Assembly: GCF_030908545.1 (NCBI RefSeq)
Contig: NZ_CP133083.1
Coordinates: 1,426,001-1,490,000 of the forward strand
Direction of reading: 5' to 3'
DNA from: Nitrosomonas sp. sh817
GTDB taxonomy: Bacteria; Pseudomonadota; Gammaproteobacteria; Burkholderiales; Nitrosomonadaceae
DNA: 64,000 bases
Below, one piece after another: positions 55,178-64,000 of the stretch. The translations under genes were made by a program, and so were the position numbers. The notes beneath the pieces were generated by a model. It was not told where the DNA came from, did not search any database, and worked only from the letters and a program-made list of their open reading frames with translations. Within the stretch, counting starts at the first letter, position 1. The number at the start of each line of letters is the position of its first letter.

Positions 55178-55663
55178 TGGGGGCATAATAGTCGGATTGT
55201 TTCTATTCTTTTATTATTTGTTTACATGCAGCATGGGCACAAGAGTTACCACCTTCTTCGGAAGGCTCGTTAGCTTGGATAAAAAATGATCAGTGCACTC
55301 CGCCAATACAATTTCTCGAGCACATCTACGTATCATACGGATCATCCAGATAGAAGCCTTTCGTATTTCTCACAAAATTGATGTCCGGTGAGTATCAAAG
55401 AATCGAAGTTATAGGTGAGCGCGTGCGCCCGCAATGTTTTTCGTCGTAATGATGAAATCAAATATTTTTTACCGGCGAGCATGATTCACACGAGAAAACA
55501 CGGGTTTTGAAAGTTTCTTCTAAATTACATTCCACATTTGCTTGATGATATTGATGAGAATTACTATAAGGATGAATATGGCATTCTCGATATAGGTTGT
55601 TGGATTGAACGTTCAATTACCGCTAAATCTTTTCATAAAATAACTGCTAGTTCCGTACCGTAA
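55178..55663 (+). pseudogene. rseB: decayed rseB (mucB)
   Basis: No single frame is open, but fragments in shifting frames match RseB in the right order: a signal-peptide end and mature start (AWAQELPP, GSLAWIKND), ISALRQYNFS, IEAFRISHKIDV, GEYQRIEVIGER, RRNDEIKYFLPAS, IPHLLDDIDENY, and near the end CWIERSI with FHKITASS. At least four frame changes and large deletions are needed; intact rseB is about 950 bp, this region under 500. RseB normally binds the RseA periplasmic domain and blocks its cleavage. Its place between rseA and mucD is the expected one. Confidence 0.85.
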
Positions 55664-55674
55664 GGATCAGTGCC

Positions 55675-57090
55675 ATGTTTCAGTTTCTATTTTTTCCATT
55701 AGCATTATTCTCAACTTTTGTTTATGCGCAAGCTAATGAGCTTCCCGACTTTACAGGACTTGTTGAAAAACATGGGGCTGCAGTAGTTAATATTAGCGCC
55801 GTACAAAGCGCGAGCACATCAAATAATCAAATGATTCCTGAGTTGCCAGGAATCCCGGAGAATTCTCCTTTTTATGAGTTTTTCAAGCGGCATATGCAGC
55901 CGTTTCCAGGGCCGCGAAAATCGGAACCGAAGTCTTTGGGATCGGGGTTTATCATTAGTTCCGATGGTTACATTCTGACGAATGCACATGTAATTGAGAC
56001 TGCGGATGAAATTACCGTGAAACTCAATGATAAGCGTGAATATGCTGCAGAGATTATCGGCACCGATCGGAAAACCGACATTGCACTGATCAAAATCGAT
56101 GCGACCGACTTACCCGAAGTGACACAAGGCAATCCGGATAATTTAAAAGTCGGTGAATGGGTGATTGCCATCGGTTCTCCATTCGGTTTTGAACACAGTG
56201 TAACGGCAGGGATTGTGAGTGCAAAAGGACGTTCTTTAGCTCAGGAAAATTATGTTCCGTTTATTCAAACCGACGTGGCTATTAATCCCGGCAATTCGGG
56301 TGGACCATTATTTAACATGAAAGGTGAAGTGGTTGGAATTAATTCCCAGATTTACAGCCGGACTGGCGGGTTTATGGGACTATCATTTGCCATACCTATC
56401 AATGTTGCAACTGAAATCGCTGATCAATTGAAAGACAGCGGCAAAGTAAGCCGTGGAAGAATTGGTGTGATGATTCAGGAAATTACCAAAGAATTGGCGG
56501 AATCTTTTGGATTATCCGAAAGCAAGGGCGCTCTGGTGGTATCAGTTGAAAAAGGCAGTCCAGCAGACCGGGCTGGTATAAAAGCGCGCGACATTATTCT
56601 GTTGTTTGACGAGAAAGAAGTTGCGACATCTGCTGACCTGCCGCGGATAGTCGGAAATACCAAACCGGGTTCAAAAGTGTTCCTGCAAGTCTGGCGGGAT
56701 GGTGCTTTGAAAAAAATCAAGATCGAAGTCGGGGATACGCCTTCTGATAAAGCCGTGGAAAAACGTAAACAAAAACCGGACATAAAGACCGAACGCCCGA
56801 ATCGTTTGGGGTTAATATTGAGTGAAATCACAGTCGCGCAAAAGAAACAACTGGAGATCGCAAATGGATTGCTGGTCGAGGATATGCAACCGGGAATTGC
56901 CAGCCAATCAGGAATACGTATCGGGGATATTATTATGGGTTTTAATAGTAAAGATATTAGAACCCTTGAACAGTTTAACGAGCTGCTCAGTCAAGTGAAG
57001 AACGGAAAAAATATCGCTTTATTGGTTAAGCGAGGCGAAATGACGACTTTTATTACGATGAAACTTACTGACGATGACAACAAACCATAA
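55675..57090 (+). CDS. mucD: Do/DegP-type periplasmic serine protease (MucD)
   Basis: The protein has a signal peptide (MFQFLFFPLALFSTFVYA), a trypsin-like protease domain with catalytic His in LTNAHVIE, Asp in KTDIALIKID and Ser in GNSGGPLF, and two PDZ domains (about 255-345 and 370-465). It degrades or refolds misfolded periplasmic proteins. AGGA lies 8 nt before the ATG. It follows the rseB relic, the position of mucD in Pseudomonas and related bacteria. It overlaps the next gene by 17 bp. Confidence 0.93.
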   Translation: MFQFLFFPLALFSTFVYAQANELPDFTGLVEKHGAAVVNISAVQSASTSNNQMIPELPGIPENSPFYEFFKRHMQPFPGPRKSEPKSLGSGFIISSDGYILTNAHVIETADEITVKLNDKREYAAEIIGTDRKTDIALIKIDATDLPEVTQGNPDNLKVGEWVIAIGSPFGFEHSVTAGIVSAKGRSLAQENYVPFIQTDVAINPGNSGGPLFNMKGEVVGINSQIYSRTGGFMGLSFAIPINVATEIADQLKDSGKVSRGRIGVMIQEITKELAESFGLSESKGALVVSVEKGSPADRAGIKARDIILLFDEKEVATSADLPRIVGNTKPGSKVFLQVWRDGALKKIKIEVGDTPSDKAVEKRKQKPDIKTERPNRLGLILSEITVAQKKQLEIANGLLVEDMQPGIASQSGIRIGDIIMGFNSKDIRTLEQFNELLSQVKNGKNIALLVKRGEMTTFITMKLTDDDNKP

Positions 57091-57364
57091 ATCGGATTCG
57101 GATGTTTCTGAACCCGCAAAGACATTGATATTGTATGGGCGTGAGGAATGTCATCTTTGTCAGAACATGATACTTGCATTACGAGAGTTGCAAACGCAAG
57201 TATCATTTGATTTTCAAGTCATTGATATTGATAGCGATCCAAGGCTGGTTGCTTTGTATGGAGAGAAAGTCCCCGTGCTGATGTCGACGGCTACCGATCA
57301 GGAAATCTGCCACCACTTTCTGAATTTAGCAGCATTAGATGATTATCTTGCTAAATTTCGTTAG
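57074..57364 (+). CDS. glutaredoxin-like protein (CHLC motif)
   Basis: The 96-residue protein has a thioredoxin-like fold: LILYGREECHLCQNMILAL with the redox pair CxxC, a beta-alpha-beta continuation and the cis-Pro loop EKVPVLM. This small DUF836/glutaredoxin-family protein often stands next to mucD or lepA in proteobacteria; its substrate is unknown. It overlaps mucD by 17 bp, so it is translated coupled with it. Confidence 0.87.
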   Translation: MTTNHKSDSDVSEPAKTLILYGREECHLCQNMILALRELQTQVSFDFQVIDIDSDPRLVALYGEKVPVLMSTATDQEICHHFLNLAALDDYLAKFR

Positions 57365-57459
57365 AATGCTGCCTCTTTTATCTATTGATACAATATTTTA
57401 ATTTCCGGATTGATTTTTTCGTTTGCTCTGGAAGTTAATTTAAATAATTTCATATCTCA

Positions 57460-59253
57460 ATGCAGCATATTCGCAATTTTTCCATCATTGCCCATATTGA
57501 TCATGGCAAATCTACTTTGGCGGACCGTATTATTCATTTATGCGGTGGTCTTTCAGATCGCGAGATGGAAGAGCAAGTGTTGGATTCCATGGACTTGGAG
57601 CGTGAAAGAGGCATTACCATCAAGGCCCAGACCGTAGCATTGCAATATAAAGCAAGAAATGGTCAAGTTTATTTGCTAAATCTGATTGACACACCCGGAC
57701 ATGTCGATTTCTCTTATGAAGTTTCACGTTCACTGGCGGCTTGCGAAGGTGCATTGCTGGTAGTTGACGCGTCGCAAGGTGTGGAAGCGCAGACAGTCGC
57801 CAATTGCTATACCGCAATTGAGCAGGGTGTCGAAGTTATTCCAGTATTAAATAAGATCGATTTGCCGGCGGCGGATCCCGATCGCGTCATCCAAAACATT
57901 GAAGATGTCATTGGAATTGATGCGCAAGATGCAGTGCGTGTCAGCGCCAAGACCGGGCAAGGTGTTGAAGATGTGCTGGAAGCTTTGATCGCAAAGATTC
58001 CCGGTCCCGCCGGTGACCCGAATGCGCCGCTTAAAGCACTGATTATCGATTCATGGTTTGATAATTATGTCGGTGTCGTGGTTTTGGTCAGAGTGATGGA
58101 AGGCACGCTTAAACCGGGTGAGAAGATGTTGCTGATGGCGACGAAAGCCGAGCATCTGTGCGAACAGGTGGGCGTATTTGTTCCCAAATCCCTGCAACGC
58201 GAATCTCTCAGTGCAGGGGAAGTGGGATTTATCATTTCCGGTATTAAAGAGCTCGATGCGGCAAAAGTGGGCGATACGATAACTTCTGTTTCGCGCCCGG
58301 CGGATAAACCGCTACAGGGCTTCAAGGAGATCAAGCCGCAAGTGTTTGCCGGGTTATATCCGGTCGAATCCAATCAATACGATGCATTGCGTTCAGCGCT
58401 TGAGAAACTGAAACTAAACGATTCATCGCTGCATTTCGAACCAGAAGTTTCGCAAGCGCTGGGTTTTGGTTTCCGTTGCGGTTTTCTGGGGTTGCTGCAT
58501 ATGGATATCGTGCAGGAACGGCTGGAACGCGAATACGATATGGATTTGATTACCACTGCGCCAACCGTGATTTATCAAGTGCTGATGCGAGACGGGTCGG
58601 TCATTGAAATTGAAAACCCATCCAAGATTCCCGATCTTTCAAAAATCGCTGAGATACGTGAACCGATCATCACTTCGACCATTATCGTACCGGAAGAATA
58701 TCTTGGCGCCGTGATCAAGCTGTGCGTCAGCAAGCGTGGTAACCAAACCAATATGCAATATATGGGCAAGCAGGTGATGTTGACTTATGAGATGCCGCTT
58801 AATGAAGTCGTCATGGATTTTTTTGATCGCTTGAAATCCACCAGCCGCGGTTATGCATCGTTGGATTATGAGTTCAAAGAATTCCGGGCTTCCGATCTCG
58901 TCAAGCTCGATGTATTGATCAATGGCGATAAGGTTGATGCGCTGTCACTGATAATCCATCGAAGCAATAGCCAATACCGGGGCCGTGAATTGGTGCAAAA
59001 AATGCGCGAACTAATCCCGCGTCAAATGTTTGATATCGCCGTTCAAGCTGCAATCGGAGCGCACATCATTGCGCGCGAGACGGTTAAAGCGTTGCGCAAG
59101 AATGTGTTGGCAAAATGTTACGGTGGCGATATAACCCGCAAACGAAAGTTGCTGGAGAAACAAAAAGCAGGTAAAAAGAGGATGAAGCGGGTAGGTAATG
59201 TGGAAATTCCGCAAGAAGCATTTCTAGCAATTTTGCAGGTTGATAATAAATAA
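57460..59253 (+). CDS. lepA: elongation factor 4 (LepA)
   Basis: LepA is a ribosomal GTPase related to EF-G that acts at stalled or initiating ribosomes. The 597-residue protein has G1 [14 protein letters not shown]2-switch [12 protein letters not shown]3 DTPGHVDF, G4 [11 protein letters not shown], and the LepA-specific C-terminal domain with [16 protein letters not shown]. Length matches E. coli LepA. It leads the conserved lepA-lepB-DUF4845-rnc-era block. Confidence 0.97.
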   Translation: MQHIRNFSIIAHIDHGKSTLADRIIHLCGGLSDREMEEQVLDSMDLERERGITIKAQTVALQYKARNGQVYLLNLIDTPGHVDFSYEVSRSLAACEGALLVVDASQGVEAQTVANCYTAIEQGVEVIPVLNKIDLPAADPDRVIQNIEDVIGIDAQDAVRVSAKTGQGVEDVLEALIAKIPGPAGDPNAPLKALIIDSWFDNYVGVVVLVRVMEGTLKPGEKMLLMATKAEHLCEQVGVFVPKSLQRESLSAGEVGFIISGIKELDAAKVGDTITSVSRPADKPLQGFKEIKPQVFAGLYPVESNQYDALRSALEKLKLNDSSLHFEPEVSQALGFGFRCGFLGLLHMDIVQERLEREYDMDLITTAPTVIYQVLMRDGSVIEIENPSKIPDLSKIAEIREPIITSTIIVPEEYLGAVIKLCVSKRGNQTNMQYMGKQVMLTYEMPLNEVVMDFFDRLKSTSRGYASLDYEFKEFRASDLVKLDVLINGDKVDALSLIIHRSNSQYRGRELVQKMRELIPRQMFDIAVQAAIGAHIIARETVKALRKNVLAKCYGGDITRKRKLLEKQKAGKKRMKRVGNVEIPQEAFLAILQVDNK

Positions 59254-59347
59254 TGTTGAATAAAAATGTTGACCCAGTCTCCAGCTTTAAACAGAAACTG
59301 GCGTGCGTAAATGAAAAACAAACTCAAATGAAATCAAGGGATTTATT

Positions 59348-60151
59348 ATGAATTTTCCCTTGATTTTGTTTGTATTGCTTGTCGTAACAGGCATAATCTA
59401 CTTATTGGATTATTTATTCTGGAGTAAGACGCGCGCTGAAGGTGAAAGTGAACCTTGGTGGATCGAGTATCCGAAAAGTTTCTTTCCAATTATTCTGATA
59501 GTTTTCAGTTTACGGTCGTTTGTGATTGAGCCATTTAAAATTCCATCCGGCTCGATGATTCCCACACTGCTGGTTGGTGATTTTATCTTGGTTAATAAAT
59601 ATACCTATGGAATCAGGTTGCCAGTAATCAATAAGAAAATTATCGATGTCAATGAGCCGCAACGCGGTGATGTTCTGGTTTTCCGGTACCCGGAAGATCC
59701 AACAATCGATTACATCAAACGCGTGATCGGAATCCCCGGCGACACCATCACGTATCATAATAAGCAATTAATCATTAATGGTGAAGTTGTTAAGCTGGAA
59801 TATGAAGGCGACTATAAATATATCGAGTCGGGATTGGGATATATCTATGCCGATCGATTCACGGAATATCTCTCTGAAAAAAATCACTCTATCCTGATTA
59901 ACCAGGATGTGAAAGGAATTCAGTATGCGAATGTCAGGCAATTCGAGTTTCGCGATAACTGCAAATACCGGCGATCGGGATTTACTTGCGAGGTGCCTCC
60001 CGGAAGTTATTTCACGCTTGGAGATAATCGCGACAGCAGCAGTGATAGCCGATACTGGGGATTCGTTCCGGAAGAAAATATTGTCGGGAAAGCTTTCATG
60101 ATTTGGTGGAATTTCAGCGATCTAAGCCGTATCGGGCTGTCTATCGATTAA
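59348..60151 (+). CDS. lepB: signal peptidase I
   Basis: LepB cleaves signal peptides at the outer face of the inner membrane. The 267-residue protein has two N-terminal membrane segments (FPLILFVLLVVTGIIYLLDYLFW and SFFPIILIVFSLRSFVI), the nucleophile Ser in PSGSMIPTLLVGDF, the general base Lys in DYIKRVIGIPGD, and the box E motif GDNRDSSSDSRYWG. The length is shorter than E. coli LepB (324) but usual in betaproteobacteria. Confidence 0.96.
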   Translation: MNFPLILFVLLVVTGIIYLLDYLFWSKTRAEGESEPWWIEYPKSFFPIILIVFSLRSFVIEPFKIPSGSMIPTLLVGDFILVNKYTYGIRLPVINKKIIDVNEPQRGDVLVFRYPEDPTIDYIKRVIGIPGDTITYHNKQLIINGEVVKLEYEGDYKYIESGLGYIYADRFTEYLSEKNHSILINQDVKGIQYANVRQFEFRDNCKYRRSGFTCEVPPGSYFTLGDNRDSSSDSRYWGFVPEENIVGKAFMIWWNFSDLSRIGLSID

Positions 60152-60184
60152 TGCTTGATGCATTTTCATTAAAAAGGAGCAAGC

Positions 60185-60556
60185 ATGAGATATCACAATA
60201 CGCTTCACAAGCAAAAAGGTCTGGGGGTTTCAGACCTGTTGCTGTGGGCGGTGGTTATCGTAATGCTCGCTATTTTCGCTTTAAAAGTTGCGCCTGCTTA
60301 TTTTGAGTATTTCTCGATAAAAAGAAATCTCACATCCATTTCCAAAGAAACCAATCCGCAAGCTCCGGATTTACAGCAAATCAGGATGTCTTTCGTCAAG
60401 CGCGCTTCCGTCGACAATATTAAATCCATCGGTGCTCAAGATATCCAGATGAAAAAAGAAAACGGGCGGCTTGTTTTAAGCGCGAAATACACTGCAAAAA
60501 TACCGCTTGCGGCTAATATTTCATTAAACATTGATTTTCAGGCTGAGAATGATTGA
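60185..60556 (+). CDS. DUF4845 domain protein, single-pass membrane protein
   Basis: The 123-residue protein has an N-terminal membrane segment ([33 protein letters not shown]) and a small soluble C-terminal part. It matches the DUF4845 pattern found between lepB and rnc in betaproteobacteria and gammaproteobacteria. The function is unknown. A GGAG-type ribosome binding site (AAAGGAGC) lies 5 nt before the ATG. Confidence 0.88.
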   Translation: MRYHNTLHKQKGLGVSDLLLWAVVIVMLAIFALKVAPAYFEYFSIKRNLTSISKETNPQAPDLQQIRMSFVKRASVDNIKSIGAQDIQMKKENGRLVLSAKYTAKIPLAANISLNIDFQAEND

Positions 60557-60570
60557 TATTTGGAAATACC

Positions 60571-61287
60571 ATGACTCATGGAGCCATGCAGACAGATAAT
60601 CAATTTTTAGCGGCATTTTGCAAGCGCCTTGGTTATTCCTTTAGCGATCCTAAATTATTGCAGGAAGCTTTGACGCATCGAAGTCATAGCGCGCCTCACA
60701 ATGAACGGCTTGAATTTCTTGGCGATGCGGTGTTGAATTGCGCCATCGCTGGCTTGATCTATAAAAGTTTTCCGGATTTACCGGAAGGGCATTTGTCGCG
60801 GTTACGTGCAAATTTTGTCAATCAAGCGGCTCTCTCCAATGTTGCACTAAATTTGCAAATCGATAAACTGATGAAATTGGGAGAGGGCGAATTGAGAAGT
60901 GGCGGGGCGAGCCGGCCTTCGATACTCGCGGATGCATTCGAAGCCATCTTAGGTGCTATCTATTTGGATAGCGGTTTCGAACAGGCGGAACAAGTTATCA
61001 GCCAGTTGTATTCGCCTCTTTTCCAAACTATTGATTTGAAGACACAGGGAAAAGATTCCAAAACATTGCTGCAAGAATTTCTCCAAGGCCGCAAATTAGC
61101 GTTGCCGGAATATAATGTCGTAACAACAACAGGTAAAGCGCACAAACAGAAATTTCAGGTTGAATGCATGATTCCATCGTTTGACATCCGCACGATTGGA
61201 GAAGGCGCAAGCCGGCGGGGCGCGGAGCAAGCGGCTGCCAAACTAGCGTATGAAAAAATCTGCTTGCCTCATGAACGCCAATCCTGA
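60571..61287 (+). CDS. rnc: ribonuclease III
   Basis: RNase III cleaves double-stranded RNA and processes rRNA precursors. The protein has the catalytic signature [12 protein letters not shown] and metal-binding [15 protein letters not shown], and a C-terminal double-stranded RNA-binding domain ([35 protein letters not shown]). The ATG at 60571 is preferred because GGAAA stands 5 nt upstream; in-frame starts at 60553 and 60586 are possible. It is coupled to the preceding DUF4845 gene and precedes era. Confidence 0.95.
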   Translation: MTHGAMQTDNQFLAAFCKRLGYSFSDPKLLQEALTHRSHSAPHNERLEFLGDAVLNCAIAGLIYKSFPDLPEGHLSRLRANFVNQAALSNVALNLQIDKLMKLGEGELRSGGASRPSILADAFEAILGAIYLDSGFEQAEQVISQLYSPLFQTIDLKTQGKDSKTLLQEFLQGRKLALPEYNVVTTTGKAHKQKFQVECMIPSFDIRTIGEGASRRGAEQAAAKLAYEKICLPHERQS

Positions 61288-61332
61288 AGCGTTGCATCTG
61301 GTAATGCTGCACATTGAATAAGTTTTTCCCGA

Positions 61333-62226
61333 ATGATTAATGATAATGAGTTTCGTGCTGGCTATATCGCAATAATCGGCCGGCCAAATGTTGGCAAGTC
61401 AACCTTGTTGAACAAGTTATTGCATCAAAAAATTAGCATCACATCCAAAAAAGCGCAGACGACACGTTTTAGGATTCACGGGATTCTAACGGATCAACAA
61501 GCGCAGTATATTTTTGTGGACACACCGGGTTTTCAGACTCAGTATACTAACCGGTTGAATGCATTCATGAACCGGGTCGTGACTCAAAGTGTGCAGAATG
61601 TTGATGCCATATTGTTTGTCATTGAGGCAATGCGCTTTGATCAAAGAGACCGTGATGCGCTCAAAATCTTACCGAAGAATATCCCGGTCATACTGGTGAT
61701 CAATAAGATTGATAAGGTTGCAGATAAAAATCAGCTGCTGCCTTTCTTGAACAGCATTGCAGGAGCTTTTGATTTCTCTACCATCATACCGGTCAGTGCC
61801 ACGCATAAAATTCAATTACCGGAATTGCTCAATACGATCCGTGGTTTCTTGCCGCGAAATCCGCCTATTTATGAAAAAGATGATATAACAGACCGCAGTG
61901 AACGATTTTTGGCCAGTGAATTTATCCGGGAAAAATTGTTTCGCTTGGTTGGTGATGAAATACCTTATTCAACCAGTGTCGTGATCGATCAATTTAATGT
62001 GGAAAATCATTTATATAAGATTTATGCCACGATTCTTGTCGATAAAGCGAATCAGAAGACAATTTTGATTGGAAAGAAGGGTGAAAAACTGAAACAAATC
62101 GCGACCGAAGCGCGTAAGGATATGGAACGATTGTTCAGTGAGAAAGTGTACTTGGAAGTTTGGGTAAAAGTTAGAAACGGTTGGGCGGATAGCGAAGCAA
62201 CGCTGAAAAGCCTTGGATATGAGTGA
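61333..62226 (+). CDS. era: GTPase Era
   Basis: Era is an essential GTPase that binds 16S rRNA and helps 30S maturation. The 297-residue protein has G1 [13 protein letters not shown]2-like [13 protein letters not shown]3 DTPGF, G4 NKIDKV and a C-terminal KH domain ([34 protein letters not shown]). Length is typical. It follows rnc by 45 bp. recO, the usual next gene, is missing; pdxJ follows instead. Confidence 0.96.
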   Translation: MINDNEFRAGYIAIIGRPNVGKSTLLNKLLHQKISITSKKAQTTRFRIHGILTDQQAQYIFVDTPGFQTQYTNRLNAFMNRVVTQSVQNVDAILFVIEAMRFDQRDRDALKILPKNIPVILVINKIDKVADKNQLLPFLNSIAGAFDFSTIIPVSATHKIQLPELLNTIRGFLPRNPPIYEKDDITDRSERFLASEFIREKLFRLVGDEIPYSTSVVIDQFNVENHLYKIYATILVDKANQKTILIGKKGEKLKQIATEARKDMERLFSEKVYLEVWVKVRNGWADSEATLKSLGYE

Positions 62227-62271
62227 GGGAAAAAAGATTGATATCACGATTGTATGGGAAATTGCAGCACC

Positions 62272-62997
62272 ATGATTGAACTGGGTGTCAATATTGATCA
62301 TGTTGCAACACTAAGGCAGGCACGGGGAACGGCTTATCCGGATCCGATTGCCGCAGCGCTGATCGCGGAATCTGCGGGTGCGGATGCCATTACGCTGCAT
62401 TTGCGCGAAGATCGCCGTCATATTCAAGACCGTGACGTGGAGATATTGCGCGAGCGGTTAACGACCCGGATGAACCTGGAAAGCGCTGTAACCGACGAGA
62501 TGATCGCCATCGCGTTAAGAATTAAACCGCATGATATTTGCCTGGTTCCGGAGAGGCGCGAGGAACTAACGACGGAAGGCGGACTCGATGTGATCCGGCA
62601 CTTTGATCAAGTCCGGCATGCGTGTCTGCGATTAAAGGAAGCAGGAATACGGGTTTCGTTATTCATCAATGCCGATCCGCGGCAGATCGAGGCGGCTGCG
62701 CGCGCGGCTGCGCCGGTCATTGAAATTCACACGGGCAGTTATGCCGATGCACCCACGATTGAAATGCAGCAGCTGCAATTCTCTGCGGTGCAAAAGGCAA
62801 CTGCCCTAGGACTTGATCTGGGGCTGAAAGTCAATGCCGGTCATGGATTGCATTATGAGAATGTGCAAGCGATTGCCGCACTTCCCGGAATCTCTGAATT
62901 AAATATCGGTCATGCCATCGTAGCTCGGGCGATTTTTACCGGTTTCAAGCACGCCGTTGAGGAAATGAAACGACTGATGATCGAGGCGCGGCAGTGA
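62272..62997 (+). CDS. pdxJ: pyridoxine 5'-phosphate synthase
   Basis: PdxJ condenses 1-deoxyxylulose 5-phosphate and 3-amino-2-oxopropyl phosphate to pyridoxine 5'-phosphate (vitamin B6). The TIM-barrel protein starts [20 protein letters not shown] and contains [24 protein letters not shown]-like [11 protein letters not shown] and [16 protein letters not shown] chose the ATG at 62272, which gives the conserved start. Length is 241 residues. It overlaps acpS (GTGA). Confidence 0.96.
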   Translation: MIELGVNIDHVATLRQARGTAYPDPIAAALIAESAGADAITLHLREDRRHIQDRDVEILRERLTTRMNLESAVTDEMIAIALRIKPHDICLVPERREELTTEGGLDVIRHFDQVRHACLRLKEAGIRVSLFINADPRQIEAAARAAAPVIEIHTGSYADAPTIEMQQLQFSAVQKATALGLDLGLKVNAGHGLHYENVQAIAALPGISELNIGHAIVARAIFTGFKHAVEEMKRLMIEARQ

Positions 62998-63371
62998 TCT
63001 ACGGTATCGGAACCGATATTGTCGAATCCACCCGGATTGCGCAGTCGCTGGAACGGTATGGCGATCGCTTCGCCCGGCGCATTTTAACGGATCCGGAGTG
63101 GCGGGAATATCATAACAGCAGTAAACCAATCGCATTTCTGGCGAGCCGGTTTGCCGCCAAGGAAGCTTTATCCAAAGCAATGGGCACCGGACTCCGTCAC
63201 CCGGTTAGTTTGACATACATCACGATAAGCCACGACAATTTAGGGAAACCTTTTTTTCAATTTCATCCGGAACTGAATCAATTGATCAGCGATAAGGGTA
63301 TTATCCAGCATCATCTGTCGATTAGTGATGAAATCAACATGGTTTGTGCATTTGTAGTATTGGAGAAGTAA
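62994..63371 (+). CDS. acpS: holo-[acyl-carrier-protein] synthase (GTG start)
   Basis: AcpS transfers 4'-phosphopantetheine from CoA to acyl carrier protein. The 125-residue protein starts [20 protein letters not shown] (metal-binding Asp) and has [19 protein letters not shown] with the metal-binding Glu. The GTG start overlaps the pdxJ stop by 4 bp, so translation is coupled. The pdxJ-acpS order is common in proteobacteria. It ends 2 bp before nagZ. Confidence 0.95.
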   Translation: MIYGIGTDIVESTRIAQSLERYGDRFARRILTDPEWREYHNSSKPIAFLASRFAAKEALSKAMGTGLRHPVSLTYITISHDNLGKPFFQFHPELNQLISDKGIIQHHLSISDEINMVCAFVVLEK

Positions 63372-63373
63372 TT

Positions 63374-64000
63374 GTGGCGCTTGGGCCCGTCATGCTTGAT
63401 ATTGCCGGTACGGAACTATCCGAGGATGACATCAAAAGGCTGACTCACCCGCTCACCGGTGGCGTTATTCTTTTTACGCGCAATTATGTCGATCACCGGC
63501 AATTAACCGGATTAACCCGGCAAATTCATGCGTTACGCACCCCTCACCTGTTGATTGCAGTGGATCATGAAGGCGGGCGTGTGCAGCGTTTTCAACAGGA
63601 TTTCACGCAATTGCCGGCTATGCGTGAACTGGGTAAAGTGTGGGATAAACAACCTGCCAAAGCCCGTCATCTTGCTAGACAAGTTGGTTATGTATTAGCC
63701 GCTGAATTGAATGCTTGCGGCGTCGACTTCAGTTTTACTCCGGTATTGGATATCGATCACGGTCAGAGCAGCGTGATCGGAGATCGTGCTTTTCACAGCA
63801 ACCCGCATGCCGTGTCGGATCTGGCGCATCAATTGATGCTGGGACTTAAGCAAGGCGGTATGTTGGCAATCGGCAAGCATTTTCCCGGACATGGCTATAT
63901 TCGCGCCGATACTCATCTCGAAAAAGCTGTCGATCAACGTTGTTATAGCGAGATCGAAGCAAATGACTTGATTCCGTTTCAACATCTGATTGATAGCGGA
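63374..64000 (+). CDS. nagZ: beta-N-acetylhexosaminidase NagZ (3' partial, GTG start)
   Basis: The frame is open to the right window edge, 209 codons visible. It begins [15 protein letters not shown] (GTG at 63374) and has [16 protein letters not shown], the [11 protein letters not shown] motif and the catalytic loop [14 protein letters not shown], including the His of the Asp-His dyad. NagZ removes N-acetylglucosamine from anhydromuropeptides in the cytosolic peptidoglycan recycling pathway. It ends the pdxJ-acpS-nagZ set seen in many betaproteobacteria. Confidence 0.94.
   Translation, partial: MALGPVMLDIAGTELSEDDIKRLTHPLTGGVILFTRNYVDHRQLTGLTRQIHALRTPHLLIAVDHEGGRVQRFQQDFTQLPAMRELGKVWDKQPAKARHLARQVGYVLAAELNACGVDFSFTPVLDIDHGQSSVIGDRAFHSNPHAVSDLAHQLMLGLKQGGMLAIGKHFPGHGYIRADTHLEKAVDQRCYSEIEANDLIPFQHLIDSG

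Overview
This window looks like a chromosomal segment of a betaproteobacterium, most likely a Nitrosomonas-type ammonia oxidiser. That assignment is inferred from gene order and protein character: a SAH riboswitch before ahcY, an EpsL-like exosortase-B-associated outer membrane protein, the argS-SPOR-dsbA and lepA-lepB-DUF4845-rnc-era-pdxJ-acpS-nagZ blocks, and moderate GC content. No 16S rRNA gene or ammonia oxidation gene is present to prove it.

Layout. 1-8.8 kb: the 3' part of a REC-EAL response regulator, then rpmG-rpmB, radC, coaBC-dut, ffh and a divergent cytochrome-assembly-like membrane protein, and spoT. 8.9-12.7 kb: rpoZ, gmk and an HDOD-GAF gene, all on the minus strand. The HDOD-GAF gene is separated from gmk by an IS630-type element that landed in its last sense codon. 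13-20.7 kb (minus strand): dsbA, a second and divergent IS630 element, a SPOR protein, argS, rlmB and rnr. 20.7-25.9 kb: tRNA-Leu(CAG), a four-PAS GGDEF-EAL protein and a PQQ-type sugar dehydrogenase. 26.1-31.8 kb (accessory): a large DUF4062-STAND NTPase-FGE/C-lectin-like protein and an exopolysaccharide pair (glycosylphosphotransferase plus EpsL-like barrel).

32-45.5 kb is a plus-strand housekeeping run: metK, SAH riboswitch, ahcY, metF, a membrane protein of unknown function, folD, aceE-aceF, nadD-rsfS-rlmH, maf and rng. 45.5-53.3 kb (minus strand) carries a 2465-residue RTX protein with an N-terminal lipase-like domain and, just upstream, a small secreted-type protein. At 53.6 kb lies a frameshifted fragment of the STAND gene. 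54.0-64.0 kb (plus strand) holds the envelope-stress locus rpoE-rseA-(decayed rseB)-mucD, then a glutaredoxin-like gene, lepA, lepB, DUF4845, rnc, era, pdxJ, acpS and the 5' part of nagZ.

The genes group into translation and RNA processing, the activated-methyl and one-carbon cycle (metK, ahcY, metF, folD), (p)ppGpp and c-di-GMP signalling, and envelope stress. The most distinctive observations are the STAND protein and its distant relic, the pseudogenised rseB inside an otherwise intact sigma-E locus, the IS630 insertion whose pre-insertion sequence can be reconstructed, the RTX lipase locus, and the absence of recO between era and pdxJ. Nothing here is demonstrably a new system. The STAND protein is the best candidate for a conflict or defence function.
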